The position numbers and the translations under genes are program-made. Positions 35,901 through 46,620 of a DNA stretch of 64,000 nt are shown in pieces. Every line of letters begins with the position of its first letter. Positions within the stretch are counted from its first letter, which is position 1. Under the pieces are notes generated by a model that saw only the letters and a list, made by a program, of their open reading frames with translations, did no database searches and had not been told where the DNA came from. Source of the DNA: Tetrapyrgos nigripes (lineage: Eukaryota > Basidiomycota > Agaricomycetes > Agaricales > Campanellaceae); contig JAACJM010000125.1 of NCBI GenBank assembly GCA_013368315.1, positions 186,001-250,000 on the forward strand. Direction: 5' to 3'.

Positions 35901-36284
35901 ACTCGTCTACTCAGCTTAGCTTGTAATAGCTTTTCTCGGTATTTCCATTTGTGCATCTATAAAATAAAGGGTGCTCTACATTAGGCTACATGACTTTTAA
36001 AGCCACACTTAGGGCCAGATGGTATTATAAACAAAATCATTTCTGACGAATATGTACAATGAATAAGAATTTGAGTATACTATGCTACAGAAAAGTACAA
36101 AGCATCTGAGAAGTCCATTGTCCATCGCAGTCCAAGATGCATTGTGCTACATAGAAAGACTTTTACGACCATCAACCAAAATATAAGACTGATAGACCAG
36201 CTAGATCATTAAACTCGCCCAGCTACAGAGTATACCACTATAACGTCCAAGAAGTCCTTCTAAAAGTCCTCAAAGCCTTACAGT

Positions 36285-39200
36285 TCAACCTTGTTTCTGC
36301 TCTCTACAATGACAGGCATCCACTTTCTTCTTCTTCAACCACTCGTTCCATTTATTGCCTTTCAGAATGGGACCTGTGCTAGTGCAGTCAGATGTGTCGA
36401 TGAGGATCTCATGATCCAGCACCTTCTCCTCTGCAGTGCCCCAATCCATAAACGTCGCTACAACCATCCATGGTGTATCCTTGTGTGCCTCGTGGTTGTA
36501 CTTGTGATCAATGTGGCACACATACTTGCCTGCATAGCCTCCTTTCACAATCAGGAGACTGTCCTCATGAGTAGTTGGCTTGACTGTTGTCTGCAACATG
36601 TCTTCAGGAGGAACCCTCATCAATGGTGACTGACCATATTTGATCTCTACCTTTCCAGCATGATAAAGGTGTTTATCAGCAACACCAGAGGGCACATACT
36701 GCACCATGAAGTGTTTGCTGTTAAGAAGACGATGCATACTCCATTGTTGACCTGGAGGATCTTTGCACATTGACGAAGACTCTGGCTGGGTCAATCAGGG
36801 ACTTAATGCCCCTGAGAGAGCACTTGGGACATATGGGGTCAAAGAGCTCGGGTTCCAGGCTGGGTTGTCCAGCACAATCTCTCCAGCAGGAGGTAGTGGA
36901 GTAGAGCCACCAGAAACACGAAGATGGGTGGGAGATTCTGGCTGGGGAAACTTTTTGAGAATGACACCATCGACCTCCAGTTGTGGCTCATAATACAACT
37001 GCCAACCCAGCAAAGGATGGGCTTTCAACAGACTGTTTCCTGTCCTAAGCACACAAGTAAGCAATGCTGAATCACTTACTGAAGGTCACAGAGCTTCGCC
37101 GGCTGAAGCCATCAACTGCAAAATAGGTCTGATTGTAAACAACGGTGATCTCCAGGCCACTGGGGAACAGCCTAAGGTCAGAAGCTGTCTTGACACTGAC
37201 TATCCTTGCTGGATGCCTGAGCGGGCCCTTGATGACTTGGACAATGACTCCTTTCCAAAGCTCCCAAGGTGTCGCCATAATCTCTCCATTTACCAGTAAT
37301 GGTCTGCCATACTCATTGAGAGGGACTTTGTTGGGGGTCCATTCCAGCTCCCAGTCATGTTGTTGAAAACACTGTTGATGGACTGCGAGCCCATATCTCT
37401 TGTATAGTGTAGAGCTTGACCTACAGTGCCTCTTCAGTTCAAAAGTCAATGCATAAAAAAGGAATGCCCACATCATCTCAATGACATTGTCGTGCTTGTG
37501 TATCTCGGTTGCACTGAGCTGGGGGATATAGACCTCAATTTTCATATCTTTGCACTTGGCCGTCAGCGGGAAGACATCAGTAACATAACCAGTGTATCCA
37601 TTCCCCTGGCCCTGGACAATCTTGACGTGCTTGTACAGCCAATAAATGCCTTGACCTTCACATGGACGAGTTCATTTACATGAGTTGACATGAACAGTGT
37701 ACTCCTGTATAAAAGGTCAACGAGTCAGTATACACTTGCAATATATGATTCAGCAAATCTACCTTGCTGGCAAATTGCTTGTCCAGTGGACAAACCAGAC
37801 AAAAATTGTCCTCCTTGACATCCAAAATAACACACTCTAACAGCCAGGGCAGGTGTGATGGTAGCCCGGAGTCTACAGCGATGGTGTCTAGACACTTGAA
37901 GGCTTTCCTGAGATTGTTTCGTGATACCCAACCTTGAGTCTCCTCCTGGTCATTGTGCACACAGACTCTCTCACCTTTGACCTCTTTCACCACACCTCTC
38001 TTCTCAAAGGCTTTGTCATCATTCTCAGGATCTGGCAACAAAGCAATGACAGGCTCTTCACACTCAAACACCCAAGTTACTGGGGCAGGGAGTGGGTGCT
38101 CGTCAAGGAGAGGGTGGCCGCTGGCCCACCAGAGACCCCTGGCTGTAGAAGAAAGCACCACCTCATTGTAGGTTAATGAGCAGTGATCAAAGGCTTTCAG
38201 CAGGAGTCCATGCCCATATTGTTCCCTTGATAATTCCCAGTAAACAAAGAACCATTCTTGTAGAAGAGTCCTACAATGTCACCCCTCACACTCTTCACAT
38301 CTCCGATCAGCCCAGTTTGACTATTTCTACGCTTCTTGCCAGCAATAGGTTTCGATTCTATCCGAGGCAGCAGCAATGCGATTACACGATGAGAAGGACC
38401 CAAAAACTTGCATTTGACGACAAGCACAATGTTGGCATATGTACCCTTCTGGACACGGACCCAGGAGAAAAGCTTGATGGTTGGGGGCTTGGAAACAAGC
38501 AGCTCTCCCATTTCTTTACTGGGTATAGACTGCATGATGGGTTGACCAGTTCTATCTCGTTGTACACTGTTCTGGCTGCGAAGGAAAGCCATCACCAGTT
38601 GAGCTTTGATCATGCTAGGATGGAAGTCTGCATCGCCCTCAAGATATATCCACCCAGAGACTGTGGGGATGTGCACCACCAAACAAAGGAGGAGTGATTC
38701 TGCCTCTAATAATGGTGAAGGTGTAGAGACTTGCATACTGCTGGGAGAATTGGAGACTGCCACTGTCAGAATCATTGATGGAGGCGGTGCTGTCAATGTC
38801 GATGCCTTGTCCCTGGCTGCATCCCACATGATGATGTTGTTATCAGAATGGGAGGAGATGGAAGAAGACCCATGGCAATTTAGCATGGTTGCGTCATCTT
38901 TTTCTTCAGGTGCAGGAGAGGGCAAAAACAGTGGTTCGAGGTTTGACTTGGACCTGCTGAAGGCTGAGGATGCTTCAGAAGGGGAAACCTTTGACAATGA
39001 AGCAAAAGCTGCTGTAGTGGACATGCTCAGTGATGAAGGTGTCAGGTTTGAGAGGGATGAGACTGGCAGGAGATTGGTCGCCTGCCACAGCGAGAAGAAA
39101 TGGTTGACCCACTCCAGAGCACACTTTTGAGCTGCTAAATCAGCATCTGGTTCCAGTGACCCCACCAATACTGCTCCATCCCACTCAGAGTGAAGATAGT

Positions 39201-40534
39201 ATTCTCCAAGGAGAGCTTGCAAATCAGAGTGGACAGTGACGATACTGTCTCCTGGAGATGAGACAAACTGTCGAACTTGGTCCCGAGCCTTCAGGTAGAG
39301 GTTTGTGTGCAAGTCTGTCGATTGGGGAGAAGAGGCAGATGCTGCTGTGGAGGTGGTCGGGGATGAAGGAATCAGGTGTGAAGGGGAAGAAAAGACTGGC
39401 AAGACATTGATTGCCTGCCAGACTGAGAATAAATGATTGACGTGCTCCAGAGCACGATCTTGAGCTGCTAAATCAGCATCTGGATCCAACAAGCCCACTC
39501 AGAGTGAACATAGTATTCGCCTAAGATATTGTCCAAATCAGAATGGACAGCAACAATACTGTCTCCTGGGGATGAGACAAATTTTCAGATTCAGTCCCAA
39601 GCCAGCAGGTAACTGCTTGTGCGCAAGTCCATTGGTATGGAAGCAGAAGACATGGGGGATAAAGGAGTGGAAGTGGTGTTCTGAGCTTGGTGCGAGGGGG
39701 GAAGAGAAGGCTGTCATTGCAGTGCTGGAGTGCTCGACATCTGCAGCGGCCCCTCAGGAAGTGTCAGTGGAGTCTTCAACATGGGATCCAAACAGCTGGG
39801 GAGAGGGGCATGCAATGCAGCACTATCAACTTGTGAAGGCGCAAAAAAGTCGTCCAAAGGAGAGGAGGTAGGTATAGCCTTGAAAAACTTTGCAAGGCCA
39901 AAAACCAACATGGCTTCAGAACCACACTGCAAGATGGTGAGCTTTCATACCCCAGGATCAGAGAATGACAGCTTACCTTGCACTGAACCCACCAAATTAT
40001 CTCAGGGGTGCTCGGCCTTGTCCAAACTTAGCTTTTGGTTTAAATTTTGAAGCTCATTGTCCGAGAATTTGTTCATCTCCCTTCTGATTCCATCTTTATC
40101 ATTGGTGAACATTTGGGGCTGTCTTAGAAGAGGTGTGGGGTGTTCCAGACATGAGCCTCTGCATCATAGCCTTGAAACCGTCCTTTCACACATCCCAGTG
40201 TTCATTTTCCACATCAGAAAGATGAGCACGACCTGAGCCTGAAGAGAAAGAGGATTGAGAATCTTGCTGTTCTGTGGTATTGTCTTCATCTTCCTTTTCG
40301 TATTCTACAAAGAGATCAGTTCTCGAAAAGGATCCAGGGATAAACGGACTCACTGTCTTCAGGGGACCAGTGAAGAAGTTCCTCCTCCTCTTCCTCCTCC
40401 TCAAGCCCACTGTCCACAATAAATCCGTCATTGGTTTCACGCTCAGTTTTGGTATCGTCTTTGTCATCAACTTCTTGAGCTTCTGTGAGCACGAAATTGG
40501 GCAGGTGCCTGGCTCTTTTCTTGGTTGGGGTCAT
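36285..40534 (-). CDS. Spt5-like protein (NGN and KOW domains), multi-exon, partly decayed
   Basis: Reading leftward, the N-terminus from 40534 is acidic like Spt5 (MTPTKKRARHLPNF, then a Glu run). A long frame (39498-38197) has Ser/Pro-rich repeats, an NGN-like segment (VSGWIYLEGD, IPSKEMGELL) and a first KOW (FSWVRVQKGTYANIVLVV, LLLPRIESKP). An intron-like gap near 38240 leads to QYGHGLLLKAF and 38161-37676 (GVVKEVKGERVCV). Later KOW-like segments are TPWELWKGVIVQVIKGPL (37545-37072) and LIVKGGYAGKYVCHI (36794-36285, stop TGA). Spt5 binds Spt4 and RNA polymerase II during elongation; Agaricomycetes carry many divergent Spt5-like paralogues. At least one frame change near 40300 and another around 39500-39900 leave it unclear whether it is intact. 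Exon borders are estimates. Confidence 0.7.
39129..39770. repeat. ~315-bp tandem duplication inside the Spt5-like gene
   Basis: CCACTCAGAGTGAA recurs at 39181 and 39495, and GAGCTGCTAAATCAGCATCTGG at 39129 and 39462. The encoded unit contains PDADLAAQ, ALE-x-VNH-x-FS-x-WQA and SEWDGAVLVGS. The right-hand copy is truncated and out of frame. This places an amplified helical module between the acidic N-terminus and the NGN segment. Confidence 0.8.
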
Positions 40535-40717
40535 CGTAGATGGTCTATATACACACAATTATCAATTATCAGCATTAGGAAATTGAGAAGTTTTGACACT
40601 GTCGGGAACTCAAGATACACTCATTATTTCGTTTTATTCCATTGTACACTAACTACTACGACTATATTACTAGAAATTGATACTCACAGTTGGCTAGCTT
40701 GACAGATGGGACTTGGA

Positions 40718-41040
40718 AGGAGGAGGAGGAGGAGGAGTGTATCTATGCATAGGAAGATGGAAGTTTGAGAGAAGAAGGGAAAGGGTGGGAATACTTTGGA
40801 CGCATGCACTATATATGAGTGACTCAGAGAGGATTCTGCCCTGGACCAAGCACACTTTGTTTGGGTGCTTATGGGCGCTTGGACCAGTGACATCATTACA
40901 AAGCGTGCTTGGTCCAGTGCAAAATGCCCTCCGAGTCACTCATATATGGCTCACGCATCCAAAGCGTTCCCACCCTTTTCCTCCTTCTCTCAAACTTCCA
41001 TCTTCCTCTACGACTCTCCTCCTTTGGGGCCATTCCTCAC
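40718..41040. repeat. Long inverted repeat with ~140-bp arms
   Basis: The left arm (40718-40860) and right arm (40899-41040) are reverse complements at about 85% by eye over the best 105 bp. The spacer is 38 bp. Shared blocks include AAGATGGAAGTTTGAGAGAA, AAGGGTGGGAA, ATATATGAGTGACTC and CTGGACCAAGCAC. Several mismatches are CG against CA or TG. Each arm carries a TATA-like ATATATGA. The left arm lies about 180 bp upstream of the Spt5-like start, so the arms may be a duplicated, head-to-head promoter region or a foldback element. Confidence 0.85.
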
Positions 41041-41049
41041 CAACACCTT

Positions 41050-41690
41050 TGCAACCCGACCGGGTCCTCCAACACTGTTCGGTACAACTGGGTTGTACAC
41101 AAGTTGTGATCTATGGACTCTCCAGGTGTGTTTTTTTACTCGAAGTCAGGCTCATCCTTTGCTTCACTGACTTGGTATCGATACTCTCTCTTCTCACTGA
41201 CTTTTGCAACTCTCAGTAGGCAAAGTGCAGCACTCGCTCATCCTCATTCTTGGGTTATACATTTTCTAGTATTGTTGTGAGTGTTTGAAGGTGCGTTTTT
41301 TATTCAAAGTCATGCTCATCCTTTACTGATGTGATATACATGCTCTCTCTTTCCCCTCCTCCCCAACATTCACAGCCTTGGTAGGCCAAGATGAAGATGA
41401 GGCTGTCACTCATCCTCATGCCTAGATTCCACCACTTTGGTATTACCAGTAGTGTCTGAAGGTGGTTTTTTATTCAAAGTTGTGCTCTTGCTATGCAGAT
41501 TTTGTACACATTCCCTCCCTCTGCCTTTCTCCAGATATTTGCAGCCTCAGTTGGCCAAGGTGTGGGGATAACACGACCTGATGATGGGGCTCCACCATTG
41601 TCGGTAGTCTGCGAAGGTGCATTGATACTCTTGATTGCCTCTCTCATTGTATTTTATGCTGACTTCTATGCATCTTTAGAGTAAGCTAAC
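41050..41690. repeat. Tandem exon-intron-like units, ~165-170 bp
   Basis: GTGTTTTTTTACTCGAAGTC, GTGCGTTTTTTATTCAAAGTC and GGTGGTTTTTTATTCAAAGT begin near 41126, 41291 and 41461. Each looks like a donor followed by an intron, a CAG acceptor, and an exon-like block with TTGGCCAAG/TAGGCAAAG and CTCATCCT. The whole unit was therefore duplicated, splice sites included. The frames (plus 41493-41684 and others) match no family. Confidence 0.6.
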
Positions 41691-41699
41691 AAAAGACAA

Positions 41700-41944
41700 T
41701 GAAATAGCTGGGAAGACTGGAAAAATAGCTTAAGTTCGAGTGTAGTAACTACATAGTCTCTGCAGAGTAGGCCTTGCTGTATCTACTTATACCGTACTTC
41801 AGAACAATAAAATTACCATATATAGTGATGAATTAAGAAGCCCATGTTCAGTGTAATAAAGAAAGAAAGAAAGATGCATGCACACCCTACAACTTGATGT
41901 GACAAGTCAGTGAGATGATCAATTACTCCCAAGGCGTCCGCAAT
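41700..41944. other. No supported gene
   Basis: AT-rich sequence with a short AAGA microsatellite at about 41858-41872. Nothing else is seen. Confidence 0.4.
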
Positions 41945-42730
41945 GATGTTAAACTATCAATCCATGGCATGTCCGCAATGACGATAAACTATAGTACATT
42001 GATGTCACTGAATGCAATTCAAAATTGACTTCAAATGGGAAAGGTGACGCACTTAGTTGCGTTGGGTGCCTACACGCCAGCCTGTTGATCTTGCCCCATT
42101 TCGTATGTGTTGGCAATTTTTCTTGTTCTGAGGTCGAGGAGAGGAGCCTAGTTTCATCGGTGCAGACCATAAACCATGGCTTGTCTGCAAAGATGATAAA
42201 ACTACCACTGCCTGTGTGTTGTATGATGCACTTGGACAGCGTTTGCTTCCTTTTTGGCACATCTGAAAAGATGGTAAACTATGCACATGGATGTTGCTGA
42301 AGCTTGTCCAGATCGACTTCAAATGGGAAAGGTGACGCACTTAGATGCAGCAGGTTACCAGTCAATGGTTTCTCCTGGTGCGATGCACTGGCCTGTCGTT
42401 TTGCCCCATTTGTGTTGGCAATTCTTCCCATTTTGTTGAGGCTGACAAGCCTGGTTATATTGGTGCAGTTAAGCCATGGCAGGTCTGCAAATGACAAATT
42501 GAGGAGGAGTGCATGCGCTTCGTGAGGACTTCTCTCTCCATCACCTACCTCTTTCCCTGTCAGCTACTGAGCCATTTTTGAATCTCGAGCGTCAACTATA
42601 CTATAGATTAGCCCCCAGGGGCCTCACAACCACCAACAACAGAATACCGAAACAATGATGTTTCTGCAAAGACTATCAACTACTATACATTGGCATGTCT
42701 GTAAAGACTATAAACTACGGGTGTGGGCTC
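41945..42730. repeat. 287-bp tandem units with dispersed motif copies
   Basis: GACTTCAAATGGGAAAGGTGACGC-like text starts at 42028 and 42315, and the two units match over most of their length (GCACTTAG, TTTTGCCCCATTT, TGTTGGCAATT, GGTGCAG). On the minus strand the TAGTTTA motif recurs near 41950-41990, 42180-42215, 42260-42280, 42655-42690 and 42700-42718. This is the highest density of that motif in the window. Confidence 0.75.
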
Positions 42731-42779
42731 CTTCAGTCAACCAGAATAGGGTCAGTAGGTGTTCCAGTACCCCGCTGCA

Positions 42780-43386
42780 TTACCCTTTGGAGCCATCAGA
42801 GACAAGCACGCCCTGTAGGAAGGTAAGTGTTTGAGCTGATGTCAATAGTGATAATTCGTGACTCACTGGATTCCATCTCAAAGTCTCGAAGCGCCCTCTC
42901 AATCCAGTGAAGTCTACACCTATGTTCTGCAACAATGTAAGTGGCCTTGATCCTGATTCTGAGAAATTGGATGAAGGGTGTCATATATGTACAGATCCAC
43001 AGAGTGTCAATATTAAGCTGGCGTCATATGTCAGTCTGGCTTTCCCACTTGTTGAAGGTGTCCACAAGCAATAGCTGTTCATAAACAGAGATGAATCAGC
43101 TTCGGGAATGCACATCACAACGCTCGCAGTTGATATTGATGGTGATGTTGTGACAAAGAGTGCCTGCAAGTGCGCAACCATTGGGACAGATGACAAGCTC
43201 CATCTCAATGCTGGGATTAATGTCCAGGCGAATCATGAATCTCACTTGCTTTGCTTCATCCCTGGATGTGAAGTAAGGAGGTGCACAAGGAGGTTGGATC
43301 ATGAATTGTAGGAAGTCAGGGGTAGGAATATGGAAGCGGGCAGGCCTGTATGGATGGCCAGTGGTGTTGGGTTGGATACCAGCCAT
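42780..43386 (-). pseudogene. Cys-motif family copy 5
   Basis: The longest clean frame of the family runs from MAGIQPNTTGHPYRPARF (43386) through DEAKQVRFMIRLDINPSIEM, ELVICPN and HNITININCERCDV to a stop near 43096. A shifted frame continues (42981-43208), and a further helical segment (42796-42984) has AEHRCRLHWIERALRDFE. Copies of the dispersed TAGTTTA motif lie just 3' of it (42655-42718). It is the mirror-oriented relative of the copies at 31.7-36 kb. Confidence 0.5.
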
Positions 43387-43459
43387 GGTGGGTAAAGAGG
43401 ATGGGTTTGGAAGGGATCCAAAGGTAAGTGTGGAGGATTTTGTTGATTGTGGATCTATG

Positions 43460-44212
43460 TTGACACTATTTTAGGGCGTGTTTGACCTCTGAAAGAAGTT
43501 GTTTTGCCCTTCAAGGCAGCTCAGGTATGTTGCCGGTGATAGGGACATGGACAATAAGAACATTGGTATGTAAGCCGATATCTACGCATCTATTGATCCA
43601 GGTCTCATGGTGCCATCCTCCAGATTGTTCACAAGGCCCCTGAACGGCAACACATTGTTACCTATTTGAGGTAAGTGTTCTTCTCCCTGGATGTATAGAC
43701 AACAATCTCATTGTCGTAGTCACAATGTTCCCAGGCGTCAGAGCCACAGGTTGTATGCTGAGAGGAGATTGCACCACTATGAATTAGGCAGGTGGGACCT
43801 TACAGCTGGTAAAACATATTTGCAAACTCACAAACCTCAAGAAAGATTTACTTTTCAGAACTACCAAGCCCCTCCATTCCAACCTTCCCAATGACCTCTC
43901 TGCCAGCAACCTGCTCAAAGGCGAAGACCCACATGAGCAATCATCTGAAAGATCAGGCACTCAGTACTATACCCCCACTTCCCAAACCCAACAAGCACAC
44001 GTGAACTACTGAAAGGCAACAAACCACAAAACCTCCCAATGATGATGGTGACGATCCTGGGAGTGTGTCGGGGTCAGACCTGAAGCAGAAACAGCGGAAG
44101 CCTCCTTGTTGGAACCAGAAAAGATGAAGCTGTACCACCGGAAGAGATACCACGTGAAGTAGCAAACTCCAGGAGTGGTACTACCCCAGGAATGCAGGAT
44201 GACAAGTATCAG
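43460..44212. other. Weakly coding interval
   Basis: Short plus and minus frames (plus 43691-43894, minus 43953-44236) alternate without recognised motifs. The plus frame may be an upstream exon of the 44.2-46 kb gene, since GTAAGT and TAG signals are present, but this is not established. Confidence 0.25.
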
Positions 44213-44656
44213 GATGTCCAGACAGCAGGTGAGCAAGATTTATATGTTTTGTGCAGTAATAGATGTCTGATATGTGTCCGGCTTTGTAGACGCGTCTAAC
44301 ACAACCAAGTTGGAACCTCTAGCCCCTGACGCCAATCTCCAGCATCTTGCCATGGATGAGGATGTCCAGACAACAGGTGAGTGACATTGATCTCTTTTAT
44401 GGGGAAACAGCTGTCTGATAAGTGTGAGCCTTTGTAGATACGTCTAACACAACCAAGTTGGAACCTCTAGCCCCTGACGCCAATCTCCAGTGTCTTCCCA
44501 TGGGTGAGGACGTCCAGACAACAGGTGAGCGACATTGATCTCTTTTATGGGGAAACAGCTGTCTGATAAGTGTGAGTCCTTGTAGATATGTCTAACACAA
44601 CTGAGTTGGAACATACAGCTCCTGACAACCCCCTCCAGGATGATTTCACCAAAGAT
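44213..44656 (+). repeat. 148-bp tandem exon-intron units, three copies
   Basis: Units start at 44213, 44361 and 44509 (GATGTCCAGACA, GATGTCCAGACAAC and GACGTCCAGACAAC). Each has an exon tail (EDVQTT), a donor ACAGGTGAG, about 66-70 bp of intron (GACATTGATCTCTTTTATGG, GGGAAACAGCTGTCTGATA) and an acceptor TTTGTAG or CTTGTAG. A short exon follows, coding for DTSNTTKLEPLAPDANLQ. Splicing would give a protein with about 30-residue repeats. The third unit diverges after its exon start. Confidence 0.8.
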
Positions 44657-46020
44657 CTCCCTGCTCCTGAGCTGTGCAACAAGGGATCCAGCCCAGTGCT
44701 GGACAATGGTCATGGTGCCATGGCAGGGTTAGGGCAAGGGCCAAAGTCATGGACACACACCAGGCAACTCATATGCTTAATGGGTTGCTTGTAGAATACG
44801 GGAGTGAGGACAATGAAGATGATGCACCACCCAACCCCAGCATGGTGGATCCAAGCCCCATCTACCAGAAAGACAAAAATAAGGAGGACCACAAGAATGG
44901 CTCAATTCCTCACATAGGTATGTGGAAACATTTTGATTCAAGGCCAATGGCATCTTCCTGATACGTTTATCTATTTCCAGATTTCACCAGAAGAATCAAC
45001 AATATCCTCCCCACCTGGAGGAGGGCGGCTGTGAAACGGAAGAACACTTGACTTCCCAGCCCAGTACCAGATGGCAGTGACTTGCCAGAAATACTCAACC
45101 CCAAACCTGAGAATCCAAACCATTCCTACAACACATCTCGCCATCAACTAATGCATCCTGAAGGTCATCCTTCACCAGTAGATTCCCCATCTCCAGAGAG
45201 CTTGCCACTGCACAACTCACACCTTTCATCATCCCCATTGGATGGGTGGAATAATAGTGACGCATTGGCCAACTATGACAATGATGCCAGGGAAGACCCA
45301 AAGGATAGGGACGATGATGACCAGGAAGATGTTCAGTACACTGGGTATCAGTCTCCAAGGCTCGATGCCAGGGGAGGGGCAGATGATGGATATGAGGACA
45401 CGGTGGATAAGATGATGGTGCTTAGAGATTCTCCTGACGAGGATGTGGACATGGAGTTCCAGGAAACGCATGTCTACCATGATGCTAACGAAGTCGAAGT
45501 CAACGCAGGAGAGGTGCCAAGGAGATCTGACCGTATCGGGAAGAAGGATCATGAGGGTTCTCTCTACACCATTGAGGAGGGGAGCAAACCATTTGATTCG
45601 GATGACTCACACTCTAGCGACGACTTCGCCAAGACAGTGGCCATAGAGACCAAGAAAAAGAACAGGCTATTGGTCAGAACTCTTTGGAAAGGGAGGGAAA
45701 GGGCTGGTTTGGCACACAAGGAGGCTGAAAAGAAGGGGACAAAGTCTGGGCCAGAGAGTCAAGGGAAAGAAGTCAACAGAATAGATGAGGGGAACAATGA
45801 AGACAATGAAGACGAGACTCAGGGTGCCCAGGAAGATGTTGAGGATCTGCCTCTGGTCGCTTCACAGTCATATCAAGCTTATTCTGACTCAGCACCTTGC
45901 ACAGGGCTCACTGCCAAAGTTAAGGCCACCACTGGAAATATGAAGCTGGCTGCCATTCCATCTGAGCTGCAGCATCGGCCCCTGTAGGCAAGGGCATTCC
46001 CTCTAAAACCACTTCTAAAT
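44587..46020 (+). CDS. Acidic hypothetical protein, multi-exon
   Basis: It continues from the duplicated exons. ATHMLNGLLVEYGSEDNEDD (about 44765-44914) is followed by a 62-bp intron (44916-44980 region, GTATGT...TTCCAG), then FTRRINNILPTWRRAAVKRK. A TGA at 45049-45051 follows, and the same frame then runs 301 codons to a TAG at 45985. That long part is Pro/Ser-rich, then very acidic, with EVPRRSDRIGKK in the middle and a Lys/Glu-rich second half, suggesting a nuclear or disordered protein. RRSDRI-K occurs near the end of some Gag-Pol chromoviral and plant-type proteins but is too short to assign. The TGA again fits CGA to TGA. Confidence 0.45.
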
Positions 46021-46059
46021 CCAAAACCTCCAAAACATCCTCATTTGACTACAAGTCAA

Positions 46060-46620
46060 ACATCTGGGGGAGGAGCACTGCGACAATAAGGATATGTACT
46101 GTGATGCATTTTTGTGGCTGTCAGAATGGTTTGAGAGCCGTTATGAGGAGCTTGCCTAGCTCATCATCATGAAAGGGGTGTTGGAGAAGGGGATTAAGAA
46201 GCTTACTGAGCCCTTCGTGTTGTTGGTAAGTGCTTGATTGCAGCTGGGTTGGAACCAAGAACTCATTGTCACCTCAGGCCAAGCATGCGCACAGGAACTG
46301 GGGTGTGGTGGTCATGGGTTATACTCTTGACCATTTTGGTTCTAATAGTGTGATTTGGGGCGTGGGAGAAGTGTTCAAGGAAATGCATTTATCCTTCCTA
46401 AATCAAATTGACCAACAACTCAAATATTTAGTTGCTGTGGCATGCCAGACGCACATAATTCTACAACAAAAGGATTCGCCAATCGAGCCTCATTATCTGG
46501 AGTTGCTCACGGCACTGCAACTTCAGGAGTCCTACAATCAGATTGCTGGTATCTGCCAGTGTCGTCGTCATCCTCATCACCGTCGTAGTTGCCACCATTG
46601 TAGTTGTCATCCTCGCTAGG
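46060..46620 (+). CDS. Possible downstream exons of the acidic protein
   Basis: In one frame CDNKDMYCDAFLWLSEWFES and RYEELA are followed by a stop, then KGVLEKGIKKLTEPFVLL, a donor at about 46225 and an acceptor near 46276. The sequence continues as AKHAHRNWGVVVMGYTLDHF and FLNQIDQQLKYLVAVACQ. The order is coherent enough to suggest a conserved C-terminal region, but one TAG interrupts it and the family is not recognised. Confidence 0.3.

Noticed and set aside
38606..39130. 174-codon plus frame
   Set aside because: Antisense shadow of the Spt5-like long frame, which has recognisable motifs.
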